64,000 nt of DNA from Shewanella fodinae (GTDB lineage Bacteria > Pseudomonadota > Gammaproteobacteria > Enterobacterales > Shewanellaceae): the NCBI RefSeq assembly GCF_014651955.1, contig NZ_BMXW01000001.1, positions 329,956 through 393,955 on the forward strand, given 5' to 3'. The notes under the pieces were generated by a model, which was not told the origin of the DNA, ran no database searches, and was given only the letters and a program-made list of their open reading frames with translations. Positions 28,797 to 37,461 of this stretch are shown here, piece by piece; the first letter of the stretch is position 1; each line of letters opens with the position of its first letter. A program made the position numbers and the translations under genes.

Positions 28797-29999
28797 ATGA
28801 GCGAAATGTTACTCAACCCTTATTTTGGGGAATATGGCGGTATGTATGTGCCGCAAATATTGATGCCAGCGCTTACACAGCTGGAGCGGGCATTTGTCGA
28901 AGCGCGGGAAGATAAAGCTTTTTTAGCGGAATTTCACGATCTGCTGAAGAACTATGCCGGGCGCCCAACAGCCCTAACGTTGACGCGCAATCTGTCACCC
29001 AACCCTAAGGTGAAAATCTACCTAAAGCGTGAAGATCTGCTGCATGGCGGTGCCCATAAGACCAATCAGGTGCTTGGACAGGCGTTGCTGGCCAAACGTA
29101 TGGGTAAAAATGAGATCATCGCTGAAACCGGTGCCGGACAACATGGTGTAGCGACCGCCCTCGCCTGTGCATTGCTAGGGCTCAAATGCCGTATTTATAT
29201 GGGTGCCAAAGACGTCGAACGTCAAAGTCCTAATGTGTTCCGCATGCGCTTAATGGGCGCCGAAGTGATCCCGGTACACGCAGGCTCATCCACACTGAAA
29301 GACGCCTGTAACGAAGCCATGCGTGATTGGTCAGGCAGTTATGAACGAGCCCATTACCTGTTGGGAACCGCCGCCGGACCGCATCCATTCCCGACCATTG
29401 TCAGAGAGTTCCAAAAAATGATCGGCGAAGAAACCAAACGCCAAATGCTGGAAAGAGAAGGCCGGTTGCCAGATGCAGTAATCGCCTGTGTAGGGGGCGG
29501 TTCCAACGCTATCGGTATGTTTGCTGATTTTATCGATGAGCCATCCGTTAAACTGATAGGCGTGGAACCTGCAGGCAAAGGCATCGAAACCCATATGCAT
29601 GGGGCCCCGCTGCGCCACGGTAAGACTGGGATTTTCTTCGGCATGAAATCACCGATAATGCAAGATAAAGAGGGGCAGATTGAAGAATCCTATTCCATCT
29701 CTGCTGGTCTCGATTTCCCATCCGTGGGCCCTCAACACGCCTATCTTTATGCTTCTGGCCGCGCCAATTATGAATCGGCTACCGATGAAGAAGCACTGGA
29801 AGCGTTCCAGCTGTTAGCGCGTCATGAAGGTATTATTCCGGCGCTGGAGTCAGCACATGCAGTCGCTTACGCGCTGCGTTATGCCCGCGAATGCAGCGAT
29901 GACACCATCTTGGTGGTGAATCTTTCCGGTCGTGGCGACAAAGATATCTTTACCGTTTCAGACATACTGGCCGCCCGCGAAGCCAGCCAGGAGGATTAA
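28797..29999 (+). CDS. trpB: Tryptophan synthase beta chain
   Basis: 400 residues from ATG 28797, which follows AAGGA at 28786-28790; an upstream in-frame ATG at 28764 would add 11 non-conserved residues. The PLP lysine is Lys88 in GGAHKTNQ (E. coli Lys87). [16 protein letters not shown] (phosphate loop) and the C-terminal SGRGDKD are also present. It condenses indole with serine and forms a complex with TrpA, whose gene begins 1 bp after this stop. Confidence 0.98.
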   Translation: MSEMLLNPYFGEYGGMYVPQILMPALTQLERAFVEAREDKAFLAEFHDLLKNYAGRPTALTLTRNLSPNPKVKIYLKREDLLHGGAHKTNQVLGQALLAKRMGKNEIIAETGAGQHGVATALACALLGLKCRIYMGAKDVERQSPNVFRMRLMGAEVIPVHAGSSTLKDACNEAMRDWSGSYERAHYLLGTAAGPHPFPTIVREFQKMIGEETKRQMLEREGRLPDAVIACVGGGSNAIGMFADFIDEPSVKLIGVEPAGKGIETHMHGAPLRHGKTGIFFGMKSPIMQDKEGQIEESYSISAGLDFPSVGPQHAYLYASGRANYESATDEEALEAFQLLARHEGIIPALESAHAVAYALRYARECSDDTILVVNLSGRGDKDIFTVSDILAAREASQED

Positions 30000-30000
30000 A

Positions 30001-30804
30001 ATGAGCGAACGTTATCAACACTGTTTTGCCCGGCTCGCGAAAGAAAAACGCGGCGCCTTTGTGCCTTTCGTTACCCTGGGAGATCCTAATCCTGAACTGT
30101 CGCTGGCAATTGTCGATACCCTAATTGCCAACGGTGCCGATTGTCTGGAACTAGGCTTTCCATTTTCAGATCCCCTAGCCGATGGCCCGGTGATCCAAGG
30201 CGCAAACCTGCGCGCACTCCACAGTGGCACCACTCCTAGTCGCTGTTTTGAAATGATCAGCAAAATCCGCGCTAAGCACCCAAACACGCCCATTGGTCTG
30301 TTGCTTTATGCCAATCTGGTGTATGCCAATGGTGTACTGAATTTTTATCAGCGCGCCAAAGCAGCTGGGGTCGATTCAGTATTGGTTGCCGATGTGCCCG
30401 TTGAAGAATCTGTCCCCTTTGTTACGGCGGCCAAAAGCGTTGGCATAGCACCGATTTTTATCGCACCACCGAATGCCGATGCCGATACGCTGGCAAAAGT
30501 TGCGAACAGCGGGGAAGGATACACTTATCTGGTATCACGGGCAGGGGTTACCGGGGCTGACAACGCCGCAGGTATGCCGGTCCATGAGATTCTGGATATG
30601 TTGAAACAATTTAACGCACCACCACCATTACTGGGCTTTGGTATCGCTGAACCCCAACAGATCACCGCGGCTATTGAAGCCGGAGCCGCTGGCGCGATCT
30701 CTGGTTCAGCAGTAGTCAAGATTATTGCGGCCAACCTAGATAACCCTAAAGTGATGCTGGAAAAACTGGGGACATTTGTTAAAGCGATGAAAGCTGCCGC
30801 CTAA
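30001..30804 (+). CDS. trpA: Tryptophan synthase alpha chain
   Basis: 267 residues from ATG 30001, with AGGAGG just upstream inside the trpB end. The catalytic acids are Glu50 ([11 protein letters not shown]) and Asp61 (LADGPVIQ), matching E. coli Glu49 and Asp60. GFGIAEPQQ and GAISGSAVV form the phosphate site. It releases indole for TrpB. Last gene of the operon, closed by a hairpin terminator. Confidence 0.98.
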   Translation: MSERYQHCFARLAKEKRGAFVPFVTLGDPNPELSLAIVDTLIANGADCLELGFPFSDPLADGPVIQGANLRALHSGTTPSRCFEMISKIRAKHPNTPIGLLLYANLVYANGVLNFYQRAKAAGVDSVLVADVPVEESVPFVTAAKSVGIAPIFIAPPNADADTLAKVANSGEGYTYLVSRAGVTGADNAAGMPVHEILDMLKQFNAPPPLLGFGIAEPQQITAAIEAGAAGAISGSAVVKIIAANLDNPKVMLEKLGTFVKAMKAAA

Positions 30805-30830
30805 AAAGCCAGCGTTAAATAACAATAGCA

Positions 30831-30856
30831 AAAGGCAGGAATGAACCTGCCTTTAT
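30831..30856 (+). terminator. Rho-independent terminator of the trp operon
   Basis: AAAGGCAGG (30831-30839) pairs with CCTGCCTTT (30846-30854), followed by a T/A-rich tract. It lies 27 bp after the trpA stop. Confidence 0.85.
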
Positions 30857-30916
30857 ATTTGCCATAAGCACCCACCTTTTATGCACAAAATACCATAAAA
30901 AAATTGTGGGTTAATC

Positions 30917-30944
30917 CTTGAAAAAACGCCTAGCGCTACCATAT
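30917..30944 (+). promoter_or_regulatory. Sigma-32-like heat-shock promoter
   Basis: CTTGAAA (30917-30923) and TACCATAT (30937-30944) are separated by 13 bp. This fits the sigma-32 consensus CTTGAAA-N11-16-CCCCATnT with two mismatches in the -10 box, and it precedes a small heat-shock gene. Confidence 0.65.
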
Positions 30945-31014
30945 TACAAAACAGGTAATCGAGAATTACCGAGATGTTGAATCAACTTGGGATAACAACT
31001 CATAAGGAGGTCAT

Positions 31015-31440
31015 ATGAAATTACGTCCTTGGAATCCTGCAGAAGAATTCGACAACCTGTTCAGCCGTTTCGGATCTTTGGTGAATTGGCCCACGCCATT
31101 TATGGCGGGTGATCGCCATTGGTTGCCAGCAACAGACATCAGCGAAAACGCTGACAACTATCTGTTGAAAGTAGAGTTACCAGAAATGAAGAAAGAAGAT
31201 ATCAGCCTTAATATAGAAGATGGCTGTCTGGTGCTTAGTGGCGAACGTAAACATGAACATACAGATGACAAACAGCATCTGACCGAACGTTATTACGGCC
31301 AGTTTGTCCGTCGTTTTCAGTTACCTGAAAACGTGGATGAAAATGCCATTGATGCGAAATTCGACAATGGCATGTTGTATCTGACATTGCCGAAAACTGC
31401 GGTGAAAGTCGATAGTAAACATCAGATTGATATCCACTAG
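31015..31440 (+). CDS. Small heat-shock protein (Hsp20/alpha-crystallin family)
   Basis: 141 residues. The alpha-crystallin domain runs from about residue 38 (PATDISENADNYLLKVELPEM) to 130, ending in NGMLYLTLPK, after an N-terminal arm starting MKLRPWNPAEEFDNLF. Such proteins hold unfolded clients until DnaK/ClpB refold them. AAGGAGGT is ideally spaced before the start, and a sigma-32-like promoter lies 70 bp upstream, so strong heat-inducible expression is expected. It resembles the stand-alone bacterial Hsp20 class more than IbpA/IbpB. A UUCG-capped terminator follows. Confidence 0.93.
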   Translation: MKLRPWNPAEEFDNLFSRFGSLVNWPTPFMAGDRHWLPATDISENADNYLLKVELPEMKKEDISLNIEDGCLVLSGERKHEHTDDKQHLTERYYGQFVRRFQLPENVDENAIDAKFDNGMLYLTLPKTAVKVDSKHQIDIH

Positions 31441-31462
31441 ATTTAGCACTTTCCAACCCGTC

Positions 31463-31490
31463 GCCACCTCTTCGGAGGTGGCTTTTTTTA
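31463..31490 (+). terminator. Terminator after hsp20
   Basis: GCCACCTC (31463-31470) pairs with GAGGTGGC (31475-31482) around a TTCG tetraloop, followed by seven T. Confidence 0.93.
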
Positions 31491-31765
31491 CAATTAAATT
31501 CAGCTAGTTATTACAACCTCATAATATTTAAGCACAACTATTCACAATGCTGATAGCAAACCACTTTTTCCTGAACCTAATCCGGCGACAGCATTCCATT
31601 GTGACAAAAATGTGCTAGATTCTGGCGTACTGATTTTTATGCAGATTGTGGCAAAAGTTGCCCTCGCTGCACCTCCACAGGTTTCATCATTACCTGTAAC
31701 ATATAGCGTTAAGGAACCCGCTCAGGCGGGAGATACCGGAAAGTCACCTAACTCAGAGTCTGCTT
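31491..31765. other. Leader region of the opgG/opgD-like gene
   Basis: About 275 bp without a gene. No clear promoter is seen. CCCGC and GCGGG near 31719-31727 form a small stem before the possible starts of the next gene. Confidence 0.4.
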
Positions 31766-33454
31766 ATGCAATTCAACTTATTGTCTGCAAAAGAAATTAT
31801 GAAAAATTCACTGGTAACGGGCCCTGTGAGTCAATACAGGGAGATGCCGGGACGACGGCGGCGGGCGCTGAAATTTACCCGCAGCATATTGATTTCCTGT
31901 GGTGTGCTGCTGAGTTTATCGGCCTGCGCGGTTGGCTTGCAGGCGTCACCAGCAGAGGGAGAAAATTTTAGCTATGCCTGGCTTAAAGGCTACGCCCGCA
32001 ATCTGGCAACGCAAGCTTATGTCAGCCACAAAGGTGAATTACCTGACAACCTTAAACATCTGGATTGGGACGATTATCAACAGCTGCATTTTAAGAAAAA
32101 GGCGGCGCTGTGGCGTAATGATGATGTGAATTTTCGGGTGGAACTGTTTCACCTCGGATTATATTTTGATACGCCAGTACAGATGTATGAACTGCGGGAC
32201 GGCAAAGCCTCTCCTATCAAGTATTCATCAGCAATGTTTGATTACGGTAAATCCAAAGTCGATGGTAAAGCACTGCCGAAAGATCTTGGCTTTGCCGGTT
32301 TCAGAATGCAGTTTCACACCGACTGGGAACGTGATGTTATTGCCTTCCTCGGTGCCAGTTATTTCCGCGCTGTCGGTCAGGAGATGCAATACGGGCTTTC
32401 TGCCCGAGGCTTAGCCGTGGATACCGCGATGGATCATCCAGAAGAGTTCCCGATGTTCACCGACTTCTGGCTGGAACATCCGCAAAACAATTCCGATGTG
32501 ACCACTGTCTACGCACTAATGGACTCGCCCAGTGTCACTGGTGCTTATCGATTTGATATCCAGCCTGGGGCCAAATTAAAGATAAAAGTTGACGCAGCTA
32601 TTTATCCTCGTAAAACCATCGAACGGCTTGGCGTTGCCCCATTAACCAGCATGTATATGGTTGGCGAAAACGATCGCCGTACCGACTATGACTGGCGCCC
32701 AGAGATCCATGACTCGGATGGTCTGGCGATGCACACCGGCAATGGTGAGTGGATCTGGCGGCCGTTAAATAACCCCGCAGAATTACGCTTTAATGCTTAC
32801 AGCGATGACAATCCCAAGGGGTTTGGTCTGCTACAGCGTGACCGTAACTTTGATCACTATCAGGATGATGGCGTCTTCTATGAAAAACGTCCAAGTCTAT
32901 GGATTGAACCCACCAGCAACTGGGGCAAAGGCTCAGTGCAACTAGTGGAAATTCCGACCTTAGATGAAACGTTCGATAACATAGTGGCTTTTTGGAATCC
33001 GGCACAACCGGTAGCTGCAGGTCAGGAGCTGTTGTTCAGTTACAACATGTATTGGGGGGGGATCCCACCAGAACAATCGCCCAAAGCACGAGTGGTGGAC
33101 ACCTTCACTGGTATCGGTGGCGTAATCGGCAAAAAACGCCCTTATTACAGCAAACGCTTCGTCGTGGATTTTGCCGGTGGCTCACTGCCAATGCTCAGTA
33201 AAGACACTGACGTGAAAGCCGTCATTTCAGTGTCTCGTGGTCGCACAGAAATAGAATCTGCCCGTCCACTGCATGCTATCGATGGCTATCGCGCCATGTT
33301 TGATCTGGTACCGTCAGACGACAGCACAGACCCAATCAATATTCGCCTGTATCTGGAGGCCGATGGACAACCATTATCAGAAACCTGGCTGTATCAATGG
33401 AATCCACCGCCAAAAGATCAGCGGCAACTGCATAACGCAGGTCATCTTAAATAA
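31766..33454 (+). CDS. OpgG/OpgD-family glucan biosynthesis protein (orphan)
   Basis: 562 residues from the first ATG. The body from about residue 65 (FSYAWLKGYARNLATQAYVSHKGELPDNL) to the end is typical of periplasmic OpgG/OpgD proteins needed for osmoregulated periplasmic glucans. No opgH glucosyltransferase gene is next to it, which favours an OpgD-like role. The N-terminus is unclear: starts at 31766, 31799 (MKNSL) and 31844 (MPGRRRR) are all in frame with weak ribosome-binding sites. A basic RRRRALKFTR stretch leads a hydrophobic segment ending LSLSACAVGLQA, so either signal peptidase I cleavage after LQA or a lipobox LSAC is possible. Confidence 0.85.
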   Translation: MQFNLLSAKEIMKNSLVTGPVSQYREMPGRRRRALKFTRSILISCGVLLSLSACAVGLQASPAEGENFSYAWLKGYARNLATQAYVSHKGELPDNLKHLDWDDYQQLHFKKKAALWRNDDVNFRVELFHLGLYFDTPVQMYELRDGKASPIKYSSAMFDYGKSKVDGKALPKDLGFAGFRMQFHTDWERDVIAFLGASYFRAVGQEMQYGLSARGLAVDTAMDHPEEFPMFTDFWLEHPQNNSDVTTVYALMDSPSVTGAYRFDIQPGAKLKIKVDAAIYPRKTIERLGVAPLTSMYMVGENDRRTDYDWRPEIHDSDGLAMHTGNGEWIWRPLNNPAELRFNAYSDDNPKGFGLLQRDRNFDHYQDDGVFYEKRPSLWIEPTSNWGKGSVQLVEIPTLDETFDNIVAFWNPAQPVAAGQELLFSYNMYWGGIPPEQSPKARVVDTFTGIGGVIGKKRPYYSKRFVVDFAGGSLPMLSKDTDVKAVISVSRGRTEIESARPLHAIDGYRAMFDLVPSDDSTDPINIRLYLEADGQPLSETWLYQWNPPPKDQRQLHNAGHLK

Positions 33455-33460
33455 ATGATT

Positions 33461-33487
33461 ACGCCGGCATTTGCCGGCGTTCTTTTA
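33461..33487 (+). terminator. Terminator after the OpgG/OpgD-like gene
   Basis: ACGCCGGCA (33461-33469) pairs with TGCCGGCGT (33472-33480), then TCTTTT. Its T tract overlaps the end of the convergent gene. Confidence 0.8.
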
Positions 33488-33883
33488 GGCAGTTTCCGTT
33501 AACAACGCATGCCCATAGGAGTTATCAATCACACACAGCCATTGTCCGTCAATCAGTCGAAACACATAAGTCGCCTGTCGCTCAGTGGCTGGCAGATTAT
33601 TAGCACTCACCATTGTTCGCGCTAACGCCAGCACGGTATCTCCCGCAGGCAGTAACACCATTCCGGCCTGTGTGACTTGCAATGAATGCTCAAAATAGCC
33701 GGCGATGGCTTCAAAGGCTTTACGGATCTGGGCCTTACCGCTGGCATTCATTCCGGGTTTAATCACCAGTAACGCATCTGCTGCATAAAACTGCATTAAG
33801 GTATCAAAATCTTCGGCCATTATCGCCTTATCAGCCATAGCAATCTGTTGTTCAACGGGGTGTTGAGCCACGGCAATCTCCAT
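33485..33883 (-). CDS. SnoaL/DUF4440-like (NTF2-fold) protein
   Basis: 132 residues, no signal peptide. The pattern ADKAIMAEDFDTLMQFYAADALLVIKPGMNASGKAQIRKAF is characteristic of NTF2-fold proteins annotated as DUF4440, SgcJ/EcaC or ketosteroid-isomerase-like, and the C-terminal strands TYVFRLIDGQWLCVIDNSYG complete the fold. The family includes enzymes and ligand binders; no specific function can be given. It stands alone, convergent with the glucan gene. Confidence 0.75.
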   Translation of the reverse strand: MEIAVAQHPVEQQIAMADKAIMAEDFDTLMQFYAADALLVIKPGMNASGKAQIRKAFEAIAGYFEHSLQVTQAGMVLLPAGDTVLALARTMVSANNLPATERQATYVFRLIDGQWLCVIDNSYGHALLTETA

Positions 33884-34121
33884 TAGTTAAGTAGGCTCAT
33901 TGTTGCAACATATTAACGGCAAGGCTTGTAATAGCACAAATCTCTGGTGGCACGCTCGGTGTCAAACAAATGTTTCCCTTAACTCTCTGTTAAGAATACC
34001 AAGGCTAGATTCACTATAACGCACAAGCAGATTGTAGTTTATCGAGCATACGCTGCGCCGTGGATATCACGCGATAAGCGGGTAATGAAAGAGCAAATGC
34101 GCTCACTAGGAAGGCATCATC

Positions 34122-34514
34122 ATGAAAACAGGGTTAGTTATTGCCGGATTACTGTTGTGCTGCACTCAGGCACATGCCAACGGTAATTCAAGTTTGAACA
34201 GCGAACTTGGGCATTTTGCTGGGGGATTGTTTACCTCCGGTGCCGTCACGGCACTGAGTAATTATTATCTACCGCAACAAGATAGAGCCTGGAATGGTTT
34301 TTGGCTGCCAACAACAATTAGCACACTAGAAGAGTTTCGTGAATTTGCCGTTGGCGATAACACCGCCGGTGAAGCCTTGCTCGATGCCAGTTGTTTTGCG
34401 GTTGGCGCGCTCATTGGCAGTTACAGCACGGATCACTATCTGCTGACACCCACTGTCCACAAAGACGGTGAAACAGGGCATTACTTTGGTGTCAATTTGG
34501 CGTTCCGTTTTTAA
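34122..34514 (+). CDS. Small exported protein of unknown function
   Basis: 130 residues with a cleavable signal peptide MKTGLVIAGLLLCCTQAHA, so periplasmic or membrane associated. The mature part has a helical glycine-rich segment (GHFAGGLFTSGAVTALSNYY), a middle segment with EEFREF, and a second glycine-rich helix (CFAVGALIGSYSTDHYLL), and ends GVNLAFRF, an outer-membrane-like aromatic terminus. AGGAAGG precedes the start. I do not recognise the family. It lies in an otherwise empty 730-bp region between the NTF2-like gene and the COG4705 gene. Confidence 0.7.
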   Translation: MKTGLVIAGLLLCCTQAHANGNSSLNSELGHFAGGLFTSGAVTALSNYYLPQQDRAWNGFWLPTTISTLEEFREFAVGDNTAGEALLDASCFAVGALIGSYSTDHYLLTPTVHKDGETGHYFGVNLAFRF

Positions 34515-34612
34515 TAGTAAATTGCTTCCCCATCGCATTTTATGATGGAAGCGCCACACGGCCGAGCCTGCCAGTGAGCAGAACAACGCAGACTTAACGG
34601 AGAGACCTTGTG

Positions 34613-35371
34613 ATGAATAGCACTACCCAAGCAACATTAATCAAAGTACCCGCGGTGACCTTGGGGTTCTGGATCATTAAGATTCTGGCAACGACGCTCG
34701 GCGAAACCGGGGGTGATGCCGTTTCCATGTCGATGGATCTGGGCTATCTCATCAGCAGTGCTCTATTTATGCTGCTGTTTGTCGCTATGGTGCTATGGCA
34801 GATCCGTGCTACGGATTTTCAGCCGCTGCGCTACTGGGCCACCATTCTGGCATCAACCACCGTGGGCACCACCTTAGCCGACTTTGCCACCCGCTCACTG
34901 GGCATTGGTTATGGTGGTGGCACTTTGCTGTTACTCACGCTGTTAGCGCTTACGTTAGTTTTCTGGCACCGACAGCTTGGCAGTATTGACATTACATCGG
35001 TCAGCAGCGTTAAAGCACAGTTTTTCTACTGGTTGACTATCATGTTTTCGCAAACACTGGGGACGGCGCTCGGCGATTGGACCGCAGACAGTGCTGATTT
35101 GGGGTATCTGTTTGCCGCTGGAGTCTTCGGTAGTTTGCTGTTACTTATTGTATTGCTCACCTATTTCAGTCATATATCACGTACCGCATTGTTCTGGGCA
35201 GCATTTGTGCTAACGCGCCCATTAGGGGCGGTTGTTGGGGATTTTCTGGATAAACCGGTGGCGCAAGGCGGGTTGGATCTGAGCCGTTATTCCGCCACAG
35301 CGGCACTATTAACAACCATTGTATTGCTTATTGTGCTACTCCCCCAACGCGCCGCCCTAAAAACCCATTGA
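34613..35371 (+). CDS. COG4705-type repeat membrane protein
   Basis: 252 residues from ATG 34613 (GGAGAG 9 bp upstream; a GTG lies one codon earlier). Very hydrophobic with about eight membrane segments in four repeats. Each repeat holds a G-x4-D motif: GETGGD (30-35), GTTLAD (85-90), GTALGD (150-155) and GAVVGD (205-210), at spacings of 55, 65 and 55. The three first repeats also share an LGY or IGY sequence about ten residues later. It fits COG4705, uncharacterised membrane-anchored proteins. Acidic residues repeated in the membrane suggest ion binding or transport, which is inference. Confidence 0.75.
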   Translation: MNSTTQATLIKVPAVTLGFWIIKILATTLGETGGDAVSMSMDLGYLISSALFMLLFVAMVLWQIRATDFQPLRYWATILASTTVGTTLADFATRSLGIGYGGGTLLLLTLLALTLVFWHRQLGSIDITSVSSVKAQFFYWLTIMFSQTLGTALGDWTADSADLGYLFAAGVFGSLLLLIVLLTYFSHISRTALFWAAFVLTRPLGAVVGDFLDKPVAQGGLDLSRYSATAALLTTIVLLIVLLPQRAALKTH

Positions 35372-35396
35372 CCACGACTAAATCTTAACAAACGCC

Positions 35397-36527
35397 TCAT
35401 CCTAGCCGCTTATGGAAGCGTTTTGAGGCGATAAGCACCCCGATACAGGTAAAACCCAATAACCACAATGCATCTTCCCCCAATGACATAACCTCTGCTT
35501 GGCGCAACACTACGCCCCGCACCATCCGCATAAAATGGGTGGCTGGCAGCGCTTCGGCTATCCACTGCGCCGCTGAAGGCATCGCCTCATAAGGGAACAT
35601 AAAACCGGACAATAGAATCGATGGCATCAGCACAAAGACAGTCATCTGCATCGCTTGCAACTGGGTCTGTGCAATAGTGCTTATCACCAGCCCTAACGTT
35701 AGACTGGCACAGATAAACAGCAGTGACGCCAATAGTAAAGAATCCAGGCCTCCGCGTACAGGAACGGCAAAAACCCAATGACCCACACAGAGAATGATGG
35801 TTACCTGGATCAAACCCACCAATACATAGGGAATGATTTTGCCCAGCATCAGTTCCAGCGGCTTTACTGGCGTGGCAATCAAAAACTCCATGTTGCCGTG
35901 CTCCCGCTCGCGAACGATGGCGGCAGAGGTAAACATAATCATGGTCATGGTCAGTATCACCGCCAGCAAGCCAGGCACGATATTCACCACGGAACGCTGC
36001 TCGGGATTAAAGTACTCCACCACCTCAAATGTTGGCACCACTGCGTTGACACTGCGGTCAGCCAACTCATCTAAAGGCATAGTACGAAGCGCCCGAATGG
36101 TTGCTGCGACCATGGTGTCTGAGCCATCCACCAACCATTGGGCAACGGGGCGGGTCAGCGCCGAACGTTCTCGGTGACTGTCAAATGCGGGATGATTCAC
36201 TAATCGCTCGCCAAAATCCGCTGGCAGATATAATACGGCCTTCACTTCGCCATTAGTAATCGCCCGTTCTGCCGCTGTTGCGGAGCTGTAGTTGTGGGTA
36301 AAATCCACCACCTGCGACGCGGATAGTGCCTGCAATAACGCCCGGCTGTAGCTACTCTGACTCAAATCAACAACACCCGCAGGCACATGCCGCACATCGG
36401 TATTGATGGCATAACCAAAGAGCATCAACTGCAACAGCGGGATCATGACAATCATGCCAAAGGTCATGCGGTCACGCGCCAGCTGTTTCAACTCTTTGGT
36501 GATGATAGCCAGTAATCTAGCCCACAT
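35397..36527 (-). CDS. ABC-2 type exporter permease
   Basis: 376 residues with the layout of ABC-2 permeases such as YbhR/YhhJ: an N-terminal membrane anchor (MIPLLQLMLFGYAI), a large periplasmic domain of about 140 residues, and five clustered membrane segments in the C-terminal half, including VNIVPGLLAVILTMTMIMFTSAAIVREREHGNMEF (positions about 185-220). It is the last gene of a four-gene operon after the regulator, adaptor and ATPase, and overlaps the ATPase by 11 bp. Only one permease gene is present, so it probably forms a homodimer, unlike the YbhR/YbhS pair. Confidence 0.9.
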   Translation of the reverse strand: MWARLLAIITKELKQLARDRMTFGMIVMIPLLQLMLFGYAINTDVRHVPAGVVDLSQSSYSRALLQALSASQVVDFTHNYSSATAAERAITNGEVKAVLYLPADFGERLVNHPAFDSHRERSALTRPVAQWLVDGSDTMVAATIRALRTMPLDELADRSVNAVVPTFEVVEYFNPEQRSVVNIVPGLLAVILTMTMIMFTSAAIVREREHGNMEFLIATPVKPLELMLGKIIPYVLVGLIQVTIILCVGHWVFAVPVRGGLDSLLLASLLFICASLTLGLVISTIAQTQLQAMQMTVFVLMPSILLSGFMFPYEAMPSAAQWIAEALPATHFMRMVRGVVLRQAEVMSLGEDALWLLGFTCIGVLIASKRFHKRLG

Positions 36528-37461
36528 GGCGGCCTCCGGTACATGTTACAAACACATCTTCCAGACTGGGCCGTACGATCTCTAACTGGTGTGCGCCACA
36601 GAAGGGTTGCAGCAGGCCAAGCGGATCCCGTTGTTCATCTTTCACCAACACCCGCAAACGACTACCCGCCTGGGATGCCGAAATTACTGCGGTTTGCACG
36701 GTCAACTGCTGTTTCAGTTGCCGAAGACCATCACCACTGACTTCAATGACCGTTGCCCCCATTGATTGCATTAGCTCTCTAGGTGTACCGTCGGCGCGTT
36801 TGAAGCCGTGTTCCATAATTGCCAGACGGTGGCAGCGCTCCGCTTCATCCATGTAATGGGTGGACACCAAAATGGTGGTTCCCGCGGCGCTGAGATCAAA
36901 CAATTGCTCCCAGAAATCACGGCGATTTTGCGGATCGACCGCCGAAGTCGGTTCGTCAAGAAACAGCAACTCCGGTTGATGTAACGTGGCACAGGCAAGC
37001 GCCAGTCGTTGCTTCTGACCACCGCTCATCGTGCCTGCCAACTGCTGGCACCTGTGCTCAAGCCCATACTGCTGCAACAATTCATCAATTCGGTCACGGC
37101 CTTTTTGGCCTCTGACGCCATAAATAGCGGCGACAAATCGCAGGTTTTCCAACACTGATAAGTTGTCATACAGCGAGAACTTCTGCGTCATATAGCCGAT
37201 GCGGCTTTTAAGCGCTTCCTCATGCCCCCTCAGCAATTGCCCAAGAACGGTTACCTCGCCAGCACTGGGTTCCAGTAACCCGGTCAGCAACCGAATCGCG
37301 GTAGACTTGCCACAACCGTTGGGGCCAAGAAAACCGTAGATAGTGCCCCTAGGAACGGTCAGGTCCAGCTGATTGACGGCGACCAGATCCCCAAAACGCC
37401 GCGTTAATCCGCTGGCGCTAATGGCCACGGTAGGTTCGGGGGAAGTTGCGGCTTCGGTCAT
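36517..37461 (-). CDS. ABC exporter ATP-binding protein
   Basis: 314 residues with a single nucleotide-binding domain: Walker A FLGPNGCGKSTAIRLL (near 49-64), signature TMSGGQKQRLALACA, Walker B LLFLDEPTSAVDP and switch ISTHYMDEAERC as VSTHYMDEAERC. A C-terminal regulatory extension of about 80 residues ends PSLEDVFV. It corresponds to one half of the double-ATPase protein YbhF. Overlaps the adaptor gene by 4 bp (ATGA). Drives the partner permease; substrate unknown, drugs or toxic organic compounds being the family precedent. Confidence 0.93.
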   Translation of the reverse strand: MTEAATSPEPTVAISASGLTRRFGDLVAVNQLDLTVPRGTIYGFLGPNGCGKSTAIRLLTGLLEPSAGEVTVLGQLLRGHEEALKSRIGYMTQKFSLYDNLSVLENLRFVAAIYGVRGQKGRDRIDELLQQYGLEHRCQQLAGTMSGGQKQRLALACATLHQPELLFLDEPTSAVDPQNRRDFWEQLFDLSAAGTTILVSTHYMDEAERCHRLAIMEHGFKRADGTPRELMQSMGATVIEVSGDGLRQLKQQLTVQTAVISASQAGSRLRVLVKDEQRDPLGLLQPFCGAHQLEIVRPSLEDVFVTCTGGRHVG

